A stretch of 64,000 bases of DNA, from contig NZ_CP155449.1 in NCBI RefSeq assembly GCF_040518285.1, positions 1,426,001 through 1,490,000 on the forward strand, read 5' to 3'. The notes beneath the pieces are model-generated. The model saw nothing but the letters and a program-made list of their open reading frames with translations. It was not told the origin of the DNA and did not search any database. This document shows, piece after piece, positions 46,388 to 54,340 of the stretch (position 1 is its first letter; each line of letters opens with the position of its first letter). Source of the stretch: Knoellia sp. S7-12. GTDB taxonomy: Bacteria; Actinomycetota; Actinomycetes; Actinomycetales; Dermatophilaceae. A program made the position numbers and the translations under genes.

Positions 46388-47851
46388 CTACGAGATCACG
46401 AGACTGATGCAGGCAACGACGAGCGCGACAAGACTGACCGTAAGGACGATGCGCTGAAGCCTGAGATCGGTGCTGATGGCGAGAATCGAGGTTCTACTGA
46501 CAAGCTGGTCGCGGATTCGAGGTTCGAGATCCAAGATCCATCTTGAGCGGTCAACCACGTTCTCAGCGAGGATCTGCAGCAGGGGAGGGTACTTCTCTTC
46601 CCCGCCCTGTCTCCAACCGTCCGCCGTGATTGGCTCTATGGATTCGTCGCGCCAGCGAAAGTCATCCGACGCCCACTGCTGAAGTTCAGTGGCCACGAGC
46701 GACGCATCGAAAGACACCGTCGTAAGCGTGGTGTGCGTCGCATCGAGCACATCGAGGGCGCGGCGTTGCGTCTGAGCCGAAGCGAGCTGGTCGCGTAGTG
46801 CACCGAGGCTTCCCTCGTATTGGACAAGCAGACAACTAGCTGCCCACCGTATGACAAAGCCGTCAAAGGTTTCTGCCAGCCGGTGTATCTCGTTTGGATG
46901 TGGTTTCGGCATGGACGGTTCGTCGGCGTCCACCTCGGAGAGCCGGCACGCAGCCACCATCGTCCAACTGACGTCGCTTGCGTGCCATGGCTGCGCAAAG
47001 CGCCAGCCGGGAGTTTCTGCGGACTCCCAGGAATCGAAGTTCCGATCGATCGAAAGGATGTGGGTGTAGTGGTTCATCCGCGCGAGACCCGACATATGGC
47101 TATCCCTGAGTGGCTCCGTCAACGTCGTCGTCAGGAACTCGATGCCGGGAAGTGCGGCGAGCCCGAAATCTCGCGCGAAGGTGCCGGCAAACGACTGAGC
47201 AACCCAGGCAGAGGCAGACTCCACTACCCGTGAGCGTTCAAGACGCACCTCTTCGATCTTGCGGTGGGTGGCCGACACGTACGCCGTCATGCGGCCACGC
47301 TTCTCCAGTCGCAAGTAGCGATTTGTGCGCAATTGGTCGTCCAGGCCAAGAGCAGATTCGGCGCGCAGAATGAATGTGCCGACAAGAAAGACGAGACTGG
47401 GAGTGGGCGAGAATGCCTTCAAGATGACCCGGTCGAAGTCTTCGGGCAGGTCAAGAGGGACATCGTCCATCCACTTGCGCTCGATGTCGCGCCGATGTCC
47501 GGCGCCGATGTACAACCAGCCGCCGGCGCGACTTGTGCGCTGCACCTGTTCTACCCACCCAAAGAGGTCTTGGCCAGCTGCCATTCGGCTCTCCGCGTTG
47601 ATACCGAGGGCACGGCAACCCTCGACCAGGCCTTGGACGTCGCCGCCAACAAAGCACTCAGCCACTTGGATACATGGACGACCGATACTCTCGGCCAGCG
47701 GAGGCGTGGACTCCTCGTTTTCCTGTTCGTCCCTCCAGCGCCAGAAGTCGATTTCACCTCCCTCGGGAAGCAGTTCCTCGTAGCGCGGCGGGGGGTCGTG
47801 TTTGATTACCACTTGCTCAACGTAGCCAAGGGTCCTCGATACATTGCCCAC
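46388..47851 (-). CDS. Array large protein with C-terminal membrane anchor
   Basis: The 487-residue leftward protein is mostly soluble and helical, with a single C-terminal hydrophobic helix (VLTVSLVALVVACISLVI). No domain was recognised. The GTG start at 47851 is uncertain. Its size makes it the largest intact unit with no recognisable function in the array. A tail-anchored effector or a membrane stress sensor are both possible. Confidence 0.7.
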   Translation of the reverse strand: MGNVSRTLGYVEQVVIKHDPPPRYEELLPEGGEIDFWRWRDEQENEESTPPLAESIGRPCIQVAECFVGGDVQGLVEGCRALGINAESRMAAGQDLFGWVEQVQRTSRAGGWLYIGAGHRRDIERKWMDDVPLDLPEDFDRVILKAFSPTPSLVFLVGTFILRAESALGLDDQLRTNRYLRLEKRGRMTAYVSATHRKIEEVRLERSRVVESASAWVAQSFAGTFARDFGLAALPGIEFLTTTLTEPLRDSHMSGLARMNHYTHILSIDRNFDSWESAETPGWRFAQPWHASDVSWTMVAACRLSEVDADEPSMPKPHPNEIHRLAETFDGFVIRWAASCLLVQYEGSLGALRDQLASAQTQRRALDVLDATHTTLTTVSFDASLVATELQQWASDDFRWRDESIEPITADGWRQGGEEKYPPLLQILAENVVDRSRWILDLEPRIRDQLVSRTSILAISTDLRLQRIVLTVSLVALVVACISLVIS

Positions 47852-47947
47852 TTACGTCACTTCTCGACGCAAGGCTGTGCACCGTGTCAGTCCTCGGGTT
47901 AGGGCCGGGTGGGGCCTCGGGTGGCTCGCCGGGCGGACGCATAGTCT

Positions 47948-47967
47948 GGAACGCACTGTCATGCCGC
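47948..47967 (+). repeat. Array repeat copy
   Basis: GGAACGCACTGTCATGCCGC. Confidence 0.8.
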
Positions 47968-48019
47968 AGATCGGGCGGTCGCTCCGCCTGATGAACGTTG
48001 ATTCATATTGCTGCGTGAC

Positions 48020-48361
48020 TCACTCCTCTGCTGGCGCGAAGGCGATCTCGTTGTCATCGAAGTCGACGACCTGGCGATCGCCAAGGGGTGAGCGCAGCGT
48101 GACACGGACGCTGTCCCTGCAATCGTCGCGACTCCTGCCAAGCCACTGGCTACTGACAGCCCGAACCCGCACCTTGGTCGCGCCCTCTTCCACCTCAGCC
48201 CGCGGGTTCTCGTTGCATGAGGCGACACCTAGATCGAGCTGGGTTGAGTCGGGGCGACCGGAGGCAACAGTGATTTCTCGATCCCGGCCATTCCATCCCA
48301 GCAGGACGAGCGCCACGGCAACGAATAGGGCCGCTGAGAAGAGCAGGTGCCACCTCCGCAT
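48020..48361 (-). CDS. Array secreted or single-pass protein
   Basis: The 113-residue protein starts with a basic end and one hydrophobic helix (WHLLFSAALFVAVALVLLGW), then a small extracytoplasmic domain with two cysteines. No family was recognised. Confidence 0.65.
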   Translation of the reverse strand: MRRWHLLFSAALFVAVALVLLGWNGRDREITVASGRPDSTQLDLGVASCNENPRAEVEEGATKVRVRAVSSQWLGRSRDDCRDSVRVTLRSPLGDRQVVDFDDNEIAFAPAEE

Positions 48362-48384
48362 TACGCGAGGCTAGGCGAGATTCG

Positions 48385-48404
48385 TTTCGTGGCGCAATAG
48401 CCGC
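48385..48404 (+). repeat. Array repeat copy, degenerate
   Basis: TTTCGTGGCGCAATAGCCGC. Only the right end matches well. Confidence 0.4.
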
Positions 48405-48431
48405 AGAATCTGCGTGTCCCTCGTCGCTTGG

Positions 48432-48451
48432 GAAACATCCTGATTTGCCGC
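48432..48451 (+). repeat. Array repeat copy
   Basis: GAAACATCCTGATTTGCCGC. It is followed by a GATCGC/GCGATC inverted pair (48454-48472). Confidence 0.85.
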
Positions 48452-48479
48452 GGATCGCGCGCAATGCGATCTTGCCGAT

Positions 48480-48499
48480 GAGCGTCCTCTATGGACCGC
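48480..48499 (+). repeat. Array repeat copy with one-base insertion
   Basis: GAGCGTCCTCTATGGACCGC resembles the consensus with one extra base. It overlaps the start of a small open frame at 48491. Confidence 0.6.
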
Positions 48500-48643
48500 G
48501 GTTCTCAGCGCCCTCGGAAAGGTCCGACTAAAACGGCACATGCGGTCGGACGGGTGGAGGGGCGGGACGCGGAACTCGTGAGCGACGTAGTCGACGAGGT
48601 TGCGATGTCGGTAGGCACTGGCAGCGTGGCGGCAGGCAACTGA
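48491..48643 (+). CDS. Possible 50-residue small protein
   Basis: An open frame from ATG 48491, which lies in the repeat copy, to TGA at 48641-48643. The second half reads plausibly (GRDAELVSDVVDEVAMSVG). It lacks a ribosome site and has a basic low-complexity start. A shorter GTG start is possible. It is followed 14 bases later by a better-supported small gene. Confidence 0.4.
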   Translation: MDRGSQRPRKGPTKTAHAVGRVEGRDAELVSDVVDEVAMSVGTGSVAAGN

Positions 48644-48657
48644 AGGAGGTGAATCGA

Positions 48658-48786
48658 GTGACGAAGAAGAGCAGCGGCGGCAAGCCGTCGAAGGCGACCC
48701 TTTCGAAGGCCGGTAAGACGCTTGCGTCGGATGGGCCGTCGAAGCCGGCCAAGTCCAAGGCAGGAAAGACCCTTGGCAAAGGCTGA
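48658..48786 (+). CDS. Small basic repeat protein (42 residues)
   Basis: This gene is too short for most gene finders, but it has a perfect ribosome site (GAAGGAGG at 48642-48649) ahead of GTG 48658. A strong terminator begins six bases after its stop. The product is highly basic and internally repetitive: SKAGKTLASDG and SKAGKTLGKG with SGGKPSK and PSKPAK between. No hydrophobic segment is present. It could bind nucleic acid or act as a small antitoxin. Confidence 0.7.
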   Translation: MTKKSSGGKPSKATLSKAGKTLASDGPSKPAKSKAGKTLGKG

Positions 48787-48791
48787 CCGCA

Positions 48792-48832
48792 GCCGGCAGC
48801 TCGTAGCTCCGTTTACTACGCGAGCTGCCGGC
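48792..48832 (+). terminator. Terminator after small basic protein
   Basis: GCCGGCAGCTCG (48792-48803) pairs exactly with CGAGCTGCCGGC (48821-48832). TAG and CTA extend the pairing inside the loop. Confidence 0.85.
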
Positions 48833-48867
48833 CGTAGTTCCAAGCGGGCGACGAGCACGCGACCGCG

Positions 48868-48887
48868 CGGCAAACTCTCATGCCGGG
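48868..48887 (+). repeat. Array repeat-like site ahead of integrase
   Basis: CGGCAAACTCTCATGCCGGG. The segment TCTCATGCCG matches the consensus, the rest is weak. Its position 49 bases before the recombinase start would suit an attI-like site. Confidence 0.4.
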
Positions 48888-48935
48888 CATGGTGCGAAGC
48901 GTTGACCGTCGCTGACGACGGGCGGAGGCTACAGA

Positions 48936-49853
48936 ATGGCTACTTCTCAGATTCTTGTACCGGTCGTCTTGCCTCCGGTCTCCGACCGTCTTCGTCACGC
49001 CGTCGCTGCCTACCTCGCACGCTTCAAGGGGCAGTCGCGCGTGCACACCGAGTCCGACCTGCGCTCTTTCACCACCTGGTGCGAGGAACGCGGTCTGGAC
49101 CCCCTGAGCGCCCAACGCCCCCACGTCGAGCTCTATGTGCGGTGGATGCAGGAAGTGCGCCGCTACAAGCCCTCCACGATCAGCCGACGAGTCGCGGTCG
49201 TTGCGGGCTTCTACCGAACCTGCGTCATCGACGAGATCTTGGCGCACTCCCCGGCAGAGTACGTCCGCAGACCAAACGTCCCACCGGAATCACCCACCCT
49301 GGGCCTGACTCACCTGCAGTTCGAGGCGATGCTCGCCACCGCCCGCACATCACCGAACAGCAACGACTTCGCACTGGTGGCGATGCTGGGACTGCTGGGC
49401 CTACGAATATTTGAAGCCTGCGGCGCAGACATCGAAGACCTCGGCGAAGAACACGGCCACCGCGTCCTCAAGGTCCGTGGCAAGGGCGGCAAGGTTGTGC
49501 TGACGCCCCTACCACCGGCGGTGTCCCGAGCCATCGAATGCGCCACCGCAGACCGGGAGTGCGGGCCGATCCTGCGCACCCGGCGGGGCAGCCGCATGGA
49601 CCGACACTGCGCCACCCGCCGCCTGCACCGCCTGGCTGAGCTGGCGGGCGTAAGCGCCGCGCGCATGCACCCGCACATGCTGCGCCACACCTTCGTGACC
49701 ACCATGCTCGACGCCGGTGTCGACCTGCGCGACGTGCAGATCGCCGCCCGGCACGCAGACCCCCGCACCACCATGCGCTACGACAGAGCCCGCAAGAACT
49801 TGGACCGCCACCCCAACTACATCCTCGCCGCCTACATGGCTTCCGGAACCTGA
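48936..49853 (+). CDS. Tyrosine recombinase/integrase
   Basis: The 305-residue recombinase has an N-terminal SAM-like core-binding domain (AVAAYLARFKGQ, VELYVRWMQEVRRYKPSTIS) and a complete catalytic domain: Arg157 (LGLRIFEACG), Lys in RGKGGK (about 183-186), His247-Arg250 in HPHMLRH, His273 in ARHADPRTTM and nucleophile Tyr282. It is XerC/D-like in size and lacks an obvious integron-specific insertion. GGAGG precedes the ATG. It is the only recombinase with an intact active site in the repeat array apart from the IS transposases, and a candidate mover of the units. Confidence 0.93.
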   Translation: MATSQILVPVVLPPVSDRLRHAVAAYLARFKGQSRVHTESDLRSFTTWCEERGLDPLSAQRPHVELYVRWMQEVRRYKPSTISRRVAVVAGFYRTCVIDEILAHSPAEYVRRPNVPPESPTLGLTHLQFEAMLATARTSPNSNDFALVAMLGLLGLRIFEACGADIEDLGEEHGHRVLKVRGKGGKVVLTPLPPAVSRAIECATADRECGPILRTRRGSRMDRHCATRRLHRLAELAGVSAARMHPHMLRHTFVTTMLDAGVDLRDVQIAARHADPRTTMRYDRARKNLDRHPNYILAAYMASGT

Positions 49854-49865
49854 CCGAACCGACGG

Positions 49866-49913
49866 GCCTGCCCAGTTGCGCATCTGCGCGGACCTGCCGA
49901 GTTGCGGATGTCG
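49866..49913 (+). repeat. Direct repeats after integrase
   Basis: GCCTGCCCAGTTGCGCATCTG at 49865-49885 is nearly repeated as ACCTGCCGAGTTGCGGATGTC at 49892-49912. The second unit shares CCGAGTTGCGGATGTCG exactly with 51386-51402, 1.5 kb downstream. Directly repeated arms next to an integrase gene can be arm-type binding sites or scars of rearrangement. Confidence 0.6.
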
Positions 49914-49989
49914 AGTCGCACGTTCGAAGCGCCACGTCGAGCATGCGGCATAGCGCGCCTCCAGAACTCAACCTCGGGACAATGGCCGA

Positions 49990-50436
49990 ATGCGCGACAA
50001 TCTGGACCCCGAGCAGAGCGACATGGACCAAGCGTTGCTCCGCCTCCTGACCGAGGCCCTCGCGTCCGTGCCGACCGGAGCCGCGACCATCCGCCAGCAC
50101 TGGGACGAGGGAGGAGGCATGTGGTCAGTCGAGGTGCGCCCCCGCTCGGCATCAGCAGCAAACCTCGACATGGGCTTCGACGGGGACGACCTCCTGAACG
50201 TCAACATCGGCAACATCTGGTTCGAGGTCTTTCCCGTCCGATCGGTTGATGACCTCACCTATGCCAAGGAGATCGCTGAGGCGGTCTTTGCCGGGCGCTT
50301 GGAAGAGAGCGGCCCCGCGTCCGAGGCCTACGGGCGGCTCCTGCTTGAGGATGGCCCCGTCGCAGTTGGCCGCGTTCATCTGCCGTGGCCCTGGAAGGCA
50401 CGCCCCCTCAAGCGGCGGTACACCCCGTACACCTGA
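49990..50436 (+). CDS. Array hypothetical protein
   Basis: The 148-residue protein has a helical start and a mixed alpha/beta core (MWSVEVRPRS, VNIGNIWFEVFPVRS) like many small immunity-type proteins. No domain is certain. The next repeat copy begins 17 bases after its stop. Confidence 0.7.
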   Translation: MRDNLDPEQSDMDQALLRLLTEALASVPTGAATIRQHWDEGGGMWSVEVRPRSASAANLDMGFDGDDLLNVNIGNIWFEVFPVRSVDDLTYAKEIAEAVFAGRLEESGPASEAYGRLLLEDGPVAVGRVHLPWPWKARPLKRRYTPYT

Positions 50437-50443
50437 GTAACCC

Positions 50444-50839
50444 TCAGTGAAGGGATACGTCCTCTTTTGCCGCGATCAGCACACCCGATACGTCGCGTGG
50501 GACTCCACCCAGGCGCCAACCTCGCGGTCCGACCAAGCGGCACTCAAGGGGCTCCGAATCGCACAACTCGACGTGTACCGTCCCCTCCGCCGCCCACGCT
50601 TGGCCGGTGTGCCGCGGGTCGATCACGAGGTACCTGCCAGTTCGCTCTTCTCTCTTGCCCCTCACGTCCCCAGTCGCGGTCAACGGTTCATCGAGGACGA
50701 TTACGCACGCGCGCGCCTTGTTCTGCCCGGAATCCACTTGAAAACGGTGCCAGCCACCTTATCGACTCCGGCCAGCCACGCAGGCTCGAAGTCGTAGCCG
50801 CCGCCGACCGTGACGCGCGTTCCCTCGGGCATCTCCATG
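50444..50839 (-). pseudogene. Frameshifted array hypothetical gene
   Basis: A leftward gene starts at ATG 50839 (MEMPEGTRVTVGGGYDF) and runs to about 50740. A one-base deletion in a G run (CCGGGCAG where four Gs would keep frame) moves it into the frame that continues with PGQNKARACVIVLDEPL to 50444. The joined product would be about 131 residues, with no known domain. It is a true frameshift or a sequencing error. The 3' end includes the repeat copy. Confidence 0.65.
50454..50473 (+). repeat. Array repeat copy
   Basis: GATACGTCCTCTTTTGCCGC. It is read antisense inside the end of the following leftward pseudogene. Confidence 0.85.
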
Positions 50840-50866
50840 AGGCTCAGTCTTTCAACGCGACTCCGC

Positions 50867-50886
50867 CATCGCACTCATTTGCCGCG
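50867..50886 (+). repeat. Array repeat copy
   Basis: CCATCGCACTCATTTGCCGC. It is followed by the small dyad CGCGATCCGCG. Confidence 0.8.
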
Positions 50887-50951
50887 ATCCGCGCTGTGCC
50901 CTGTCCAGCAAGTACGTCAACTTCTCGGTGGGGCGCACTAGCATCGCGAGC

Positions 50952-51278
50952 ATGAGTTCTCTGGGGGCTGGCTCGGCACCAGTCGAAGCCGAAGTTGATG
51001 AGCCTGCCGTTCGCGGAGCTAAGGCGATGTGGACGGCAGGTTTGGCTACCGCGGTTGGGATCGCTGTCGGTGTAGTCATGGTGCTACAGCGACGCAAGGT
51101 CGCCTGTGCGGACGGCACCTTCTTTCCGGAGGGAGAGACGGACTTCAAGTGCTTCTCGCATCCCCAAGCTTTGGTCGGCACCGCCACCATCGCGGCCTTC
51201 ATTGGCTTGGGAGCTCTCGTATACCTGGCCTCGATCGTCATCAAACTGCTCGACAGTCGCTCGGAGCCGCTCAAGTAG
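50952..51278 (+). CDS. Array membrane protein with two helices
   Basis: The 108-residue protein has helices at about 33-50 and 80-100 and a short loop with two cysteines (RRKVACADGTFF, DFKCFSHP). No family was recognised. Its topology resembles the unit at 44317. Confidence 0.7.
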   Translation: MSSLGAGSAPVEAEVDEPAVRGAKAMWTAGLATAVGIAVGVVMVLQRRKVACADGTFFPEGETDFKCFSHPQALVGTATIAAFIGLGALVYLASIVIKLLDSRSEPLK

Positions 51279-51287
51279 CCGGTGAGA

Positions 51288-51307
51288 GCATCGTCCGCTC
51301 ATGCCGC
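51288..51307 (+). repeat. Array repeat copy
   Basis: GCATCGTCCGCTCATGCCGC, nine bases after the preceding stop. Confidence 0.85.
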
Positions 51308-51385
51308 GTGCAGGTAATCGCCTCGGGACGCCTTGCAGCCTGACAGGGTTTTGTCGAATGAGGGGAGGCCCCACTTTGGAGAGGC

Positions 51386-51402
51386 CCGAGTTGCGGATGT
51401 CG
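51386..51402 (+). repeat. Second copy of integrase-side direct repeat
   Basis: CCGAGTTGCGGATGTCG, identical to 49897-49913. It spans the start codon of the next gene (ATG 51397). Confidence 0.65.
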
Positions 51403-51651
51403 GCTGACTACGGCGCAAGCCCACTGTGGACCGATGGCGCGAGCACACCGATCGAGTGCTTCACCCTGAGCTCTCGCTTGGCTACGGAGCTTCATCGTTG
51501 GGCCCACGATTTCGACGTCACGACCCCGAGGGGGTCTCGGATGAGACGCGGTGGCTCCGTCCCCACGGACTGGGTTGAGCGCGGTCGACGCTTGGCGCGC
51601 GAACTCCAAGCCGAGGTTGGCGACGCCTTCGTCGTCATCTACGACCCGTGA
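51397..51651 (+). CDS. Array small hypothetical protein
   Basis: The 84-residue protein starts MSADYGASPLWTDGAS and ends with VERGRRLARELQAEVGDAFV, a pattern seen in small actinobacterial proteins of unknown function. ATG 51358 is an alternative start. Confidence 0.65.
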   Translation: MSADYGASPLWTDGASTPIECFTLSSRLATELHRWAHDFDVTTPRGSRMRRGGSVPTDWVERGRRLARELQAEVGDAFVVIYDP

Positions 51652-51666
51652 GCCCGGCACCCGAGC

Positions 51667-51686
51667 AAGACATCCGCTCAGGCCGC
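51667..51686 (+). repeat. Array repeat copy
   Basis: AAGACATCCGCTCAGGCCGC, continuing into the perfect dyad CCGCGATCCGCGG. Confidence 0.8.
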
Positions 51687-51755
51687 GATCCGCGGTCGTG
51701 CCACTGGGGTTGACAATTCCAGACACCCCGAGTCTTCGGACACTACTTTGACGGC

Positions 51756-52149
51756 ATGGCAACAGTCTTGGATCAAGCTTGGGCTCGGCACGTGTGCGCG
51801 GTCTGCGATCCCGTTTGCGGCTCGGCGAAGGTCGGGTTCGTTCGTCAGGTGATGACGAACCCGAACGGTGGCATTGCGGCCCTGCTTTGGGAGGCAGAGC
51901 CCCTTCTTTTTGGCGGATCGGTACCCAGACAGCGGGATCATCGACTCCTACGGGCGGGATCAGTGGCCGCCGCATTGCATCGACTATTGGATCTACCTCG
52001 ACGCTGAGCGCGGTGAGGCGCTCTTCAGTGTGGAAGGCCTGGAGCCTGACGACGTTCTCGTGCAACTCACAGGCGACGGACTCGAGGACGGCCGCTCCCT
52101 GGGCCGAGTGCTCGCGCAGATCCTGGGGGTTCCTGCTCCTGACGCATGA
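51756..52149 (+). pseudogene. Frameshifted array hypothetical gene
   Basis: The frame from ATG 51756 (MATVLDQAWARHVCAVCDP) is coherent to about 51905. It continues in another frame as LADRYPDSGIIDSYGRDQWP to the stop at 52149. The shift lies in the run CCCCTTCTTTTT. The joined product would be about 131 residues, ending GRVLAQILGVPAPDA. A real mutation or a homopolymer sequencing error are both possible. Confidence 0.65.
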
Positions 52150-52154
52150 GCCTC

Positions 52155-52174
52155 GATACTTCCTGTCTGACCGC
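52155..52174 (+). repeat. Array repeat copy, partly degenerate
   Basis: GATACTTCCTGTCTGACCGC, five bases after the preceding unit's stop. Confidence 0.6.
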
Positions 52175-52266
52175 CGATAGGTCGAGCCGCCGGGCGGCGA
52201 GCTGTGTCATTGAGGTGGTCAGCGTGATGAGGACTTGACCGCGAAGTGTCAGTCCTGAGCTGAGGA

Positions 52267-52836
52267 TTAGGAGACCGGGTATGCCGACCGGCCAGCTGAG
52301 CGTTCGTCCCGCTCACCCTCGCGGGCCTGACCTTCCCCCAGCAGGACCCTGAGCTTTTCTCGGGCTCGATGGGCCGTCACCCGGACCGCTCCCGGCGAGC
52401 AGCCCAGGATGTCGGCGATCGCCGCATCCGGAAGGTCCTCGTAGTGGCGAAGGACTATGACCGCCCGCTCGCGTGGGGGCAGGGAGGAAAGCGTCTGCCA
52501 GACGTGCTCGCGTTCGACGAAGCCGGTGTCGAACGACTGCCTCACCGAGTGCAGGTCAGATGTGACGGTGTCGTGGCTGATCAGCTCGCTCGCGCTGCGC
52601 AACCGGCGCCTGCTGAGGAAGGTGTTGACCATGATCTTGCGGACATACGCGTCCGGTGACGAGGCTCGCTCCACCTTGGACCACGAGGCAAGCACCTTCG
52701 CGACGCTGTCCTGGACTAGGTCCTCGGCATCCTGCCGGTGGCCGGTCAGGGAGAGGGCGACACCGAGCAGTCGCGGCAGGGCAGCGTCGAGGTAGGCGTC
52801 CGCCGGAGGTGTGACCAGCGGGCGCCTGATCCCCAT
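52267..52836 (-). CDS. ECF sigma factor (SigE-like family)
   Basis: The 189-residue protein has sigma region 2 (TGHRQDAEDLVQDSVAKVL) and region 4 (LSSLPPRERAVIVLRHYEDL, AAIADILGCSPGAVRVTAHR). It starts one base after the stop of the membrane-anchored partner, so the partner gene comes first, the reverse of the usual order. Confidence 0.88.
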   Translation of the reverse strand: MGIRRPLVTPPADAYLDAALPRLLGVALSLTGHRQDAEDLVQDSVAKVLASWSKVERASSPDAYVRKIMVNTFLSRRRLRSASELISHDTVTSDLHSVRQSFDTGFVEREHVWQTLSSLPPRERAVIVLRHYEDLPDAAIADILGCSPGAVRVTAHRAREKLRVLLGEGQAREGERDERSAGRSAYPVS

Positions 52837-52837
52837 T

Positions 52838-53713
52838 TCAGAGCCCCTTGGCCGCAGGGAGATCTGATGCCTTGAGCTTGGCGATAATCTCGTCGGCGAG
52901 TCGGATGGCATCCTGCTTGGCTGCGGTCTCTTCTTGTCCCTGTGGCTTCGTTCGGTCCACCACGACAGAGACGATCACGTCACCCACGCGTTGAGACGCC
53001 AGGTAGGAGGTGAAGACACCGTTCCGGTGCTTGGAGAGCCAGCTGGAGGCCAAGTCTCGGCCCGTCCACGGCAAGCGTTCGTGCGGCGTGACGAATCGGC
53101 ACCCGATCGTGTTGTTTTGGAGGTCCGCAAATCTCTGTGCACCCGTGCCAGGCGCCCACCCAGTCACCGTCACGAAGACGGTCCGTACGACTTCCCCGTT
53201 CTTGATCTCGTAGCCGTCGCGGGAGGCGTGTGCAACAGGAGCCGGAGCAGCGTCCATCCCGGCCATGGCGGCCTCGTCGGTAGAGTCACAGACCTGCACC
53301 AGTGACGCAGCTGGTCCGGCGGAGGAATGCTCCGTTGTAGGACCGTCGTAGACCACACCTTGGGGCAACGATTCCTGTCGCGGAATCACGGCACTCAGAT
53401 CACGGGGAGTCGCCGGTCGGACAGGCTCTTGCTCAACGGCGGGGGCGGAGCTCAGCCGACCGGCTGGACTAACGCCCGTCAGACCAGTGCCCACACCCAA
53501 CCAGCCAGCAGCAGCCAGACTGGCAACTCCACCGACTAGTGCAGCCGTTGCCACCGTGGAGACGAGGGTCGTGCCGATTCGACGTCGACGGCGGATGCGA
53601 TAGGCCTTGGCCACTGCCCTCTCCCGCACCCCCCGGACGTCTTCGTGTCCCGTCGGGCGCGCCTGGTCGAAGGCATCTTGCAACTGCCGGTCCAGATCGT
53701 CGTTGATGATCAT
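52838..53713 (-). CDS. Membrane-anchored partner of ECF sigma factor
   Basis: The 291-residue protein has a cytosolic N-terminus of about 50 residues with RRRRRIGT before one membrane helix (LVSTVATAALVGGVASLAAA). A 220-residue extracytoplasmic domain follows, with two cysteines and the repeated motif VTGWAPGTGAQRFADL. Its topology matches an anti-sigma or sensor partner, like the pair at 12.8-14.0 kb. No standard anti-sigma zinc motif is visible. The ATG at 53713 follows GGGGAAG. Confidence 0.65.
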   Translation of the reverse strand: MIINDDLDRQLQDAFDQARPTGHEDVRGVRERAVAKAYRIRRRRRIGTTLVSTVATAALVGGVASLAAAGWLGVGTGLTGVSPAGRLSSAPAVEQEPVRPATPRDLSAVIPRQESLPQGVVYDGPTTEHSSAGPAASLVQVCDSTDEAAMAGMDAAPAPVAHASRDGYEIKNGEVVRTVFVTVTGWAPGTGAQRFADLQNNTIGCRFVTPHERLPWTGRDLASSWLSKHRNGVFTSYLASQRVGDVIVSVVVDRTKPQGQEETAAKQDAIRLADEIIAKLKASDLPAAKGL

Positions 53714-53938
53714 GTCGCTTCCCCTGATGTCGATGCGGCTGGCCCCCTGCGACCAGCCGCTCACAACTCAGACGTGGTGGCCGGTGAACAACGTTACGTC
53801 CGGGGGCGTAGAGGGGCCGCAGCGAGATGGTCGGGGGCGAGCGTGCCTGAGATGTTAATCGCCCACCCCGCCGAGCCCTGCTTGCCTACTTCGAAGCCGG
53901 CTTTGAAGGATGGAGTGGACCTATCTGACCGGGCGTAG

Positions 53939-53958
53939 GAAGGGCGCGCTCGTGCCGC
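53939..53958 (+). repeat. Array repeat copy, partly degenerate
   Basis: GAAGGGCGCGCTCGTGCCGC. It lies between the ECF pair and the gene at 54001. Confidence 0.5.
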
Positions 53959-54000
53959 TCTGCGCGAGGACCGTGTCCGTCTGGCCGCGCATCTGTCACG

Positions 54001-54294
54001 ATGCCTCGCGTGATCGAATCTGCCGAGGAGTTTGTGCGCCTGCGCTCCAGCGAGGACCCGACCGAGTACAACCGGGCGGCCCACGAGGAGGCGGACGTGG
54101 CGACGTGGCGCGACGTGCTAACCCGCTTTCCCGACATGCGTGTTTGGGTAGCCCAGAACAAAACCGTGCCTCTAGAAGTCCTCGAAGACCTTCGGCACGA
54201 CCCCGACGAGCGGGTGCGCTCAATGGTTAGAGCGAAGGGGACTTGGAAGCGTGCTCATCCAGAGGACTTCAAGCGACTCGGCGACCCGGTGTAG
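54001..54294 (+). CDS. Array protein with HEAT/LRR-variant-like repeats
   Basis: The 97-residue protein includes VWVAQNKTVPLEVLEDLRHD followed by PDERVRSMVRAKG, the helical unit seen in leucine-rich-repeat-variant/HEAT-like proteins. It may bind protein partners. The next repeat copy overlaps its stop codon by one base. Confidence 0.7.
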   Translation: MPRVIESAEEFVRLRSSEDPTEYNRAAHEEADVATWRDVLTRFPDMRVWVAQNKTVPLEVLEDLRHDPDERVRSMVRAKGTWKRAHPEDFKRLGDPV

Positions 54295-54313
54295 AAACGT
54301 CCTCTCATGCCGC
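54294..54313 (+). repeat. Array repeat, exact consensus copy
   Basis: GAAACGTCCTCTCATGCCGC. It lies between two convergent units, 27 bases from the stop of the leftward gene. Confidence 0.9.
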
Positions 54314-54340
54314 TGATGTGCCGATGCGATCGAACGTGCG

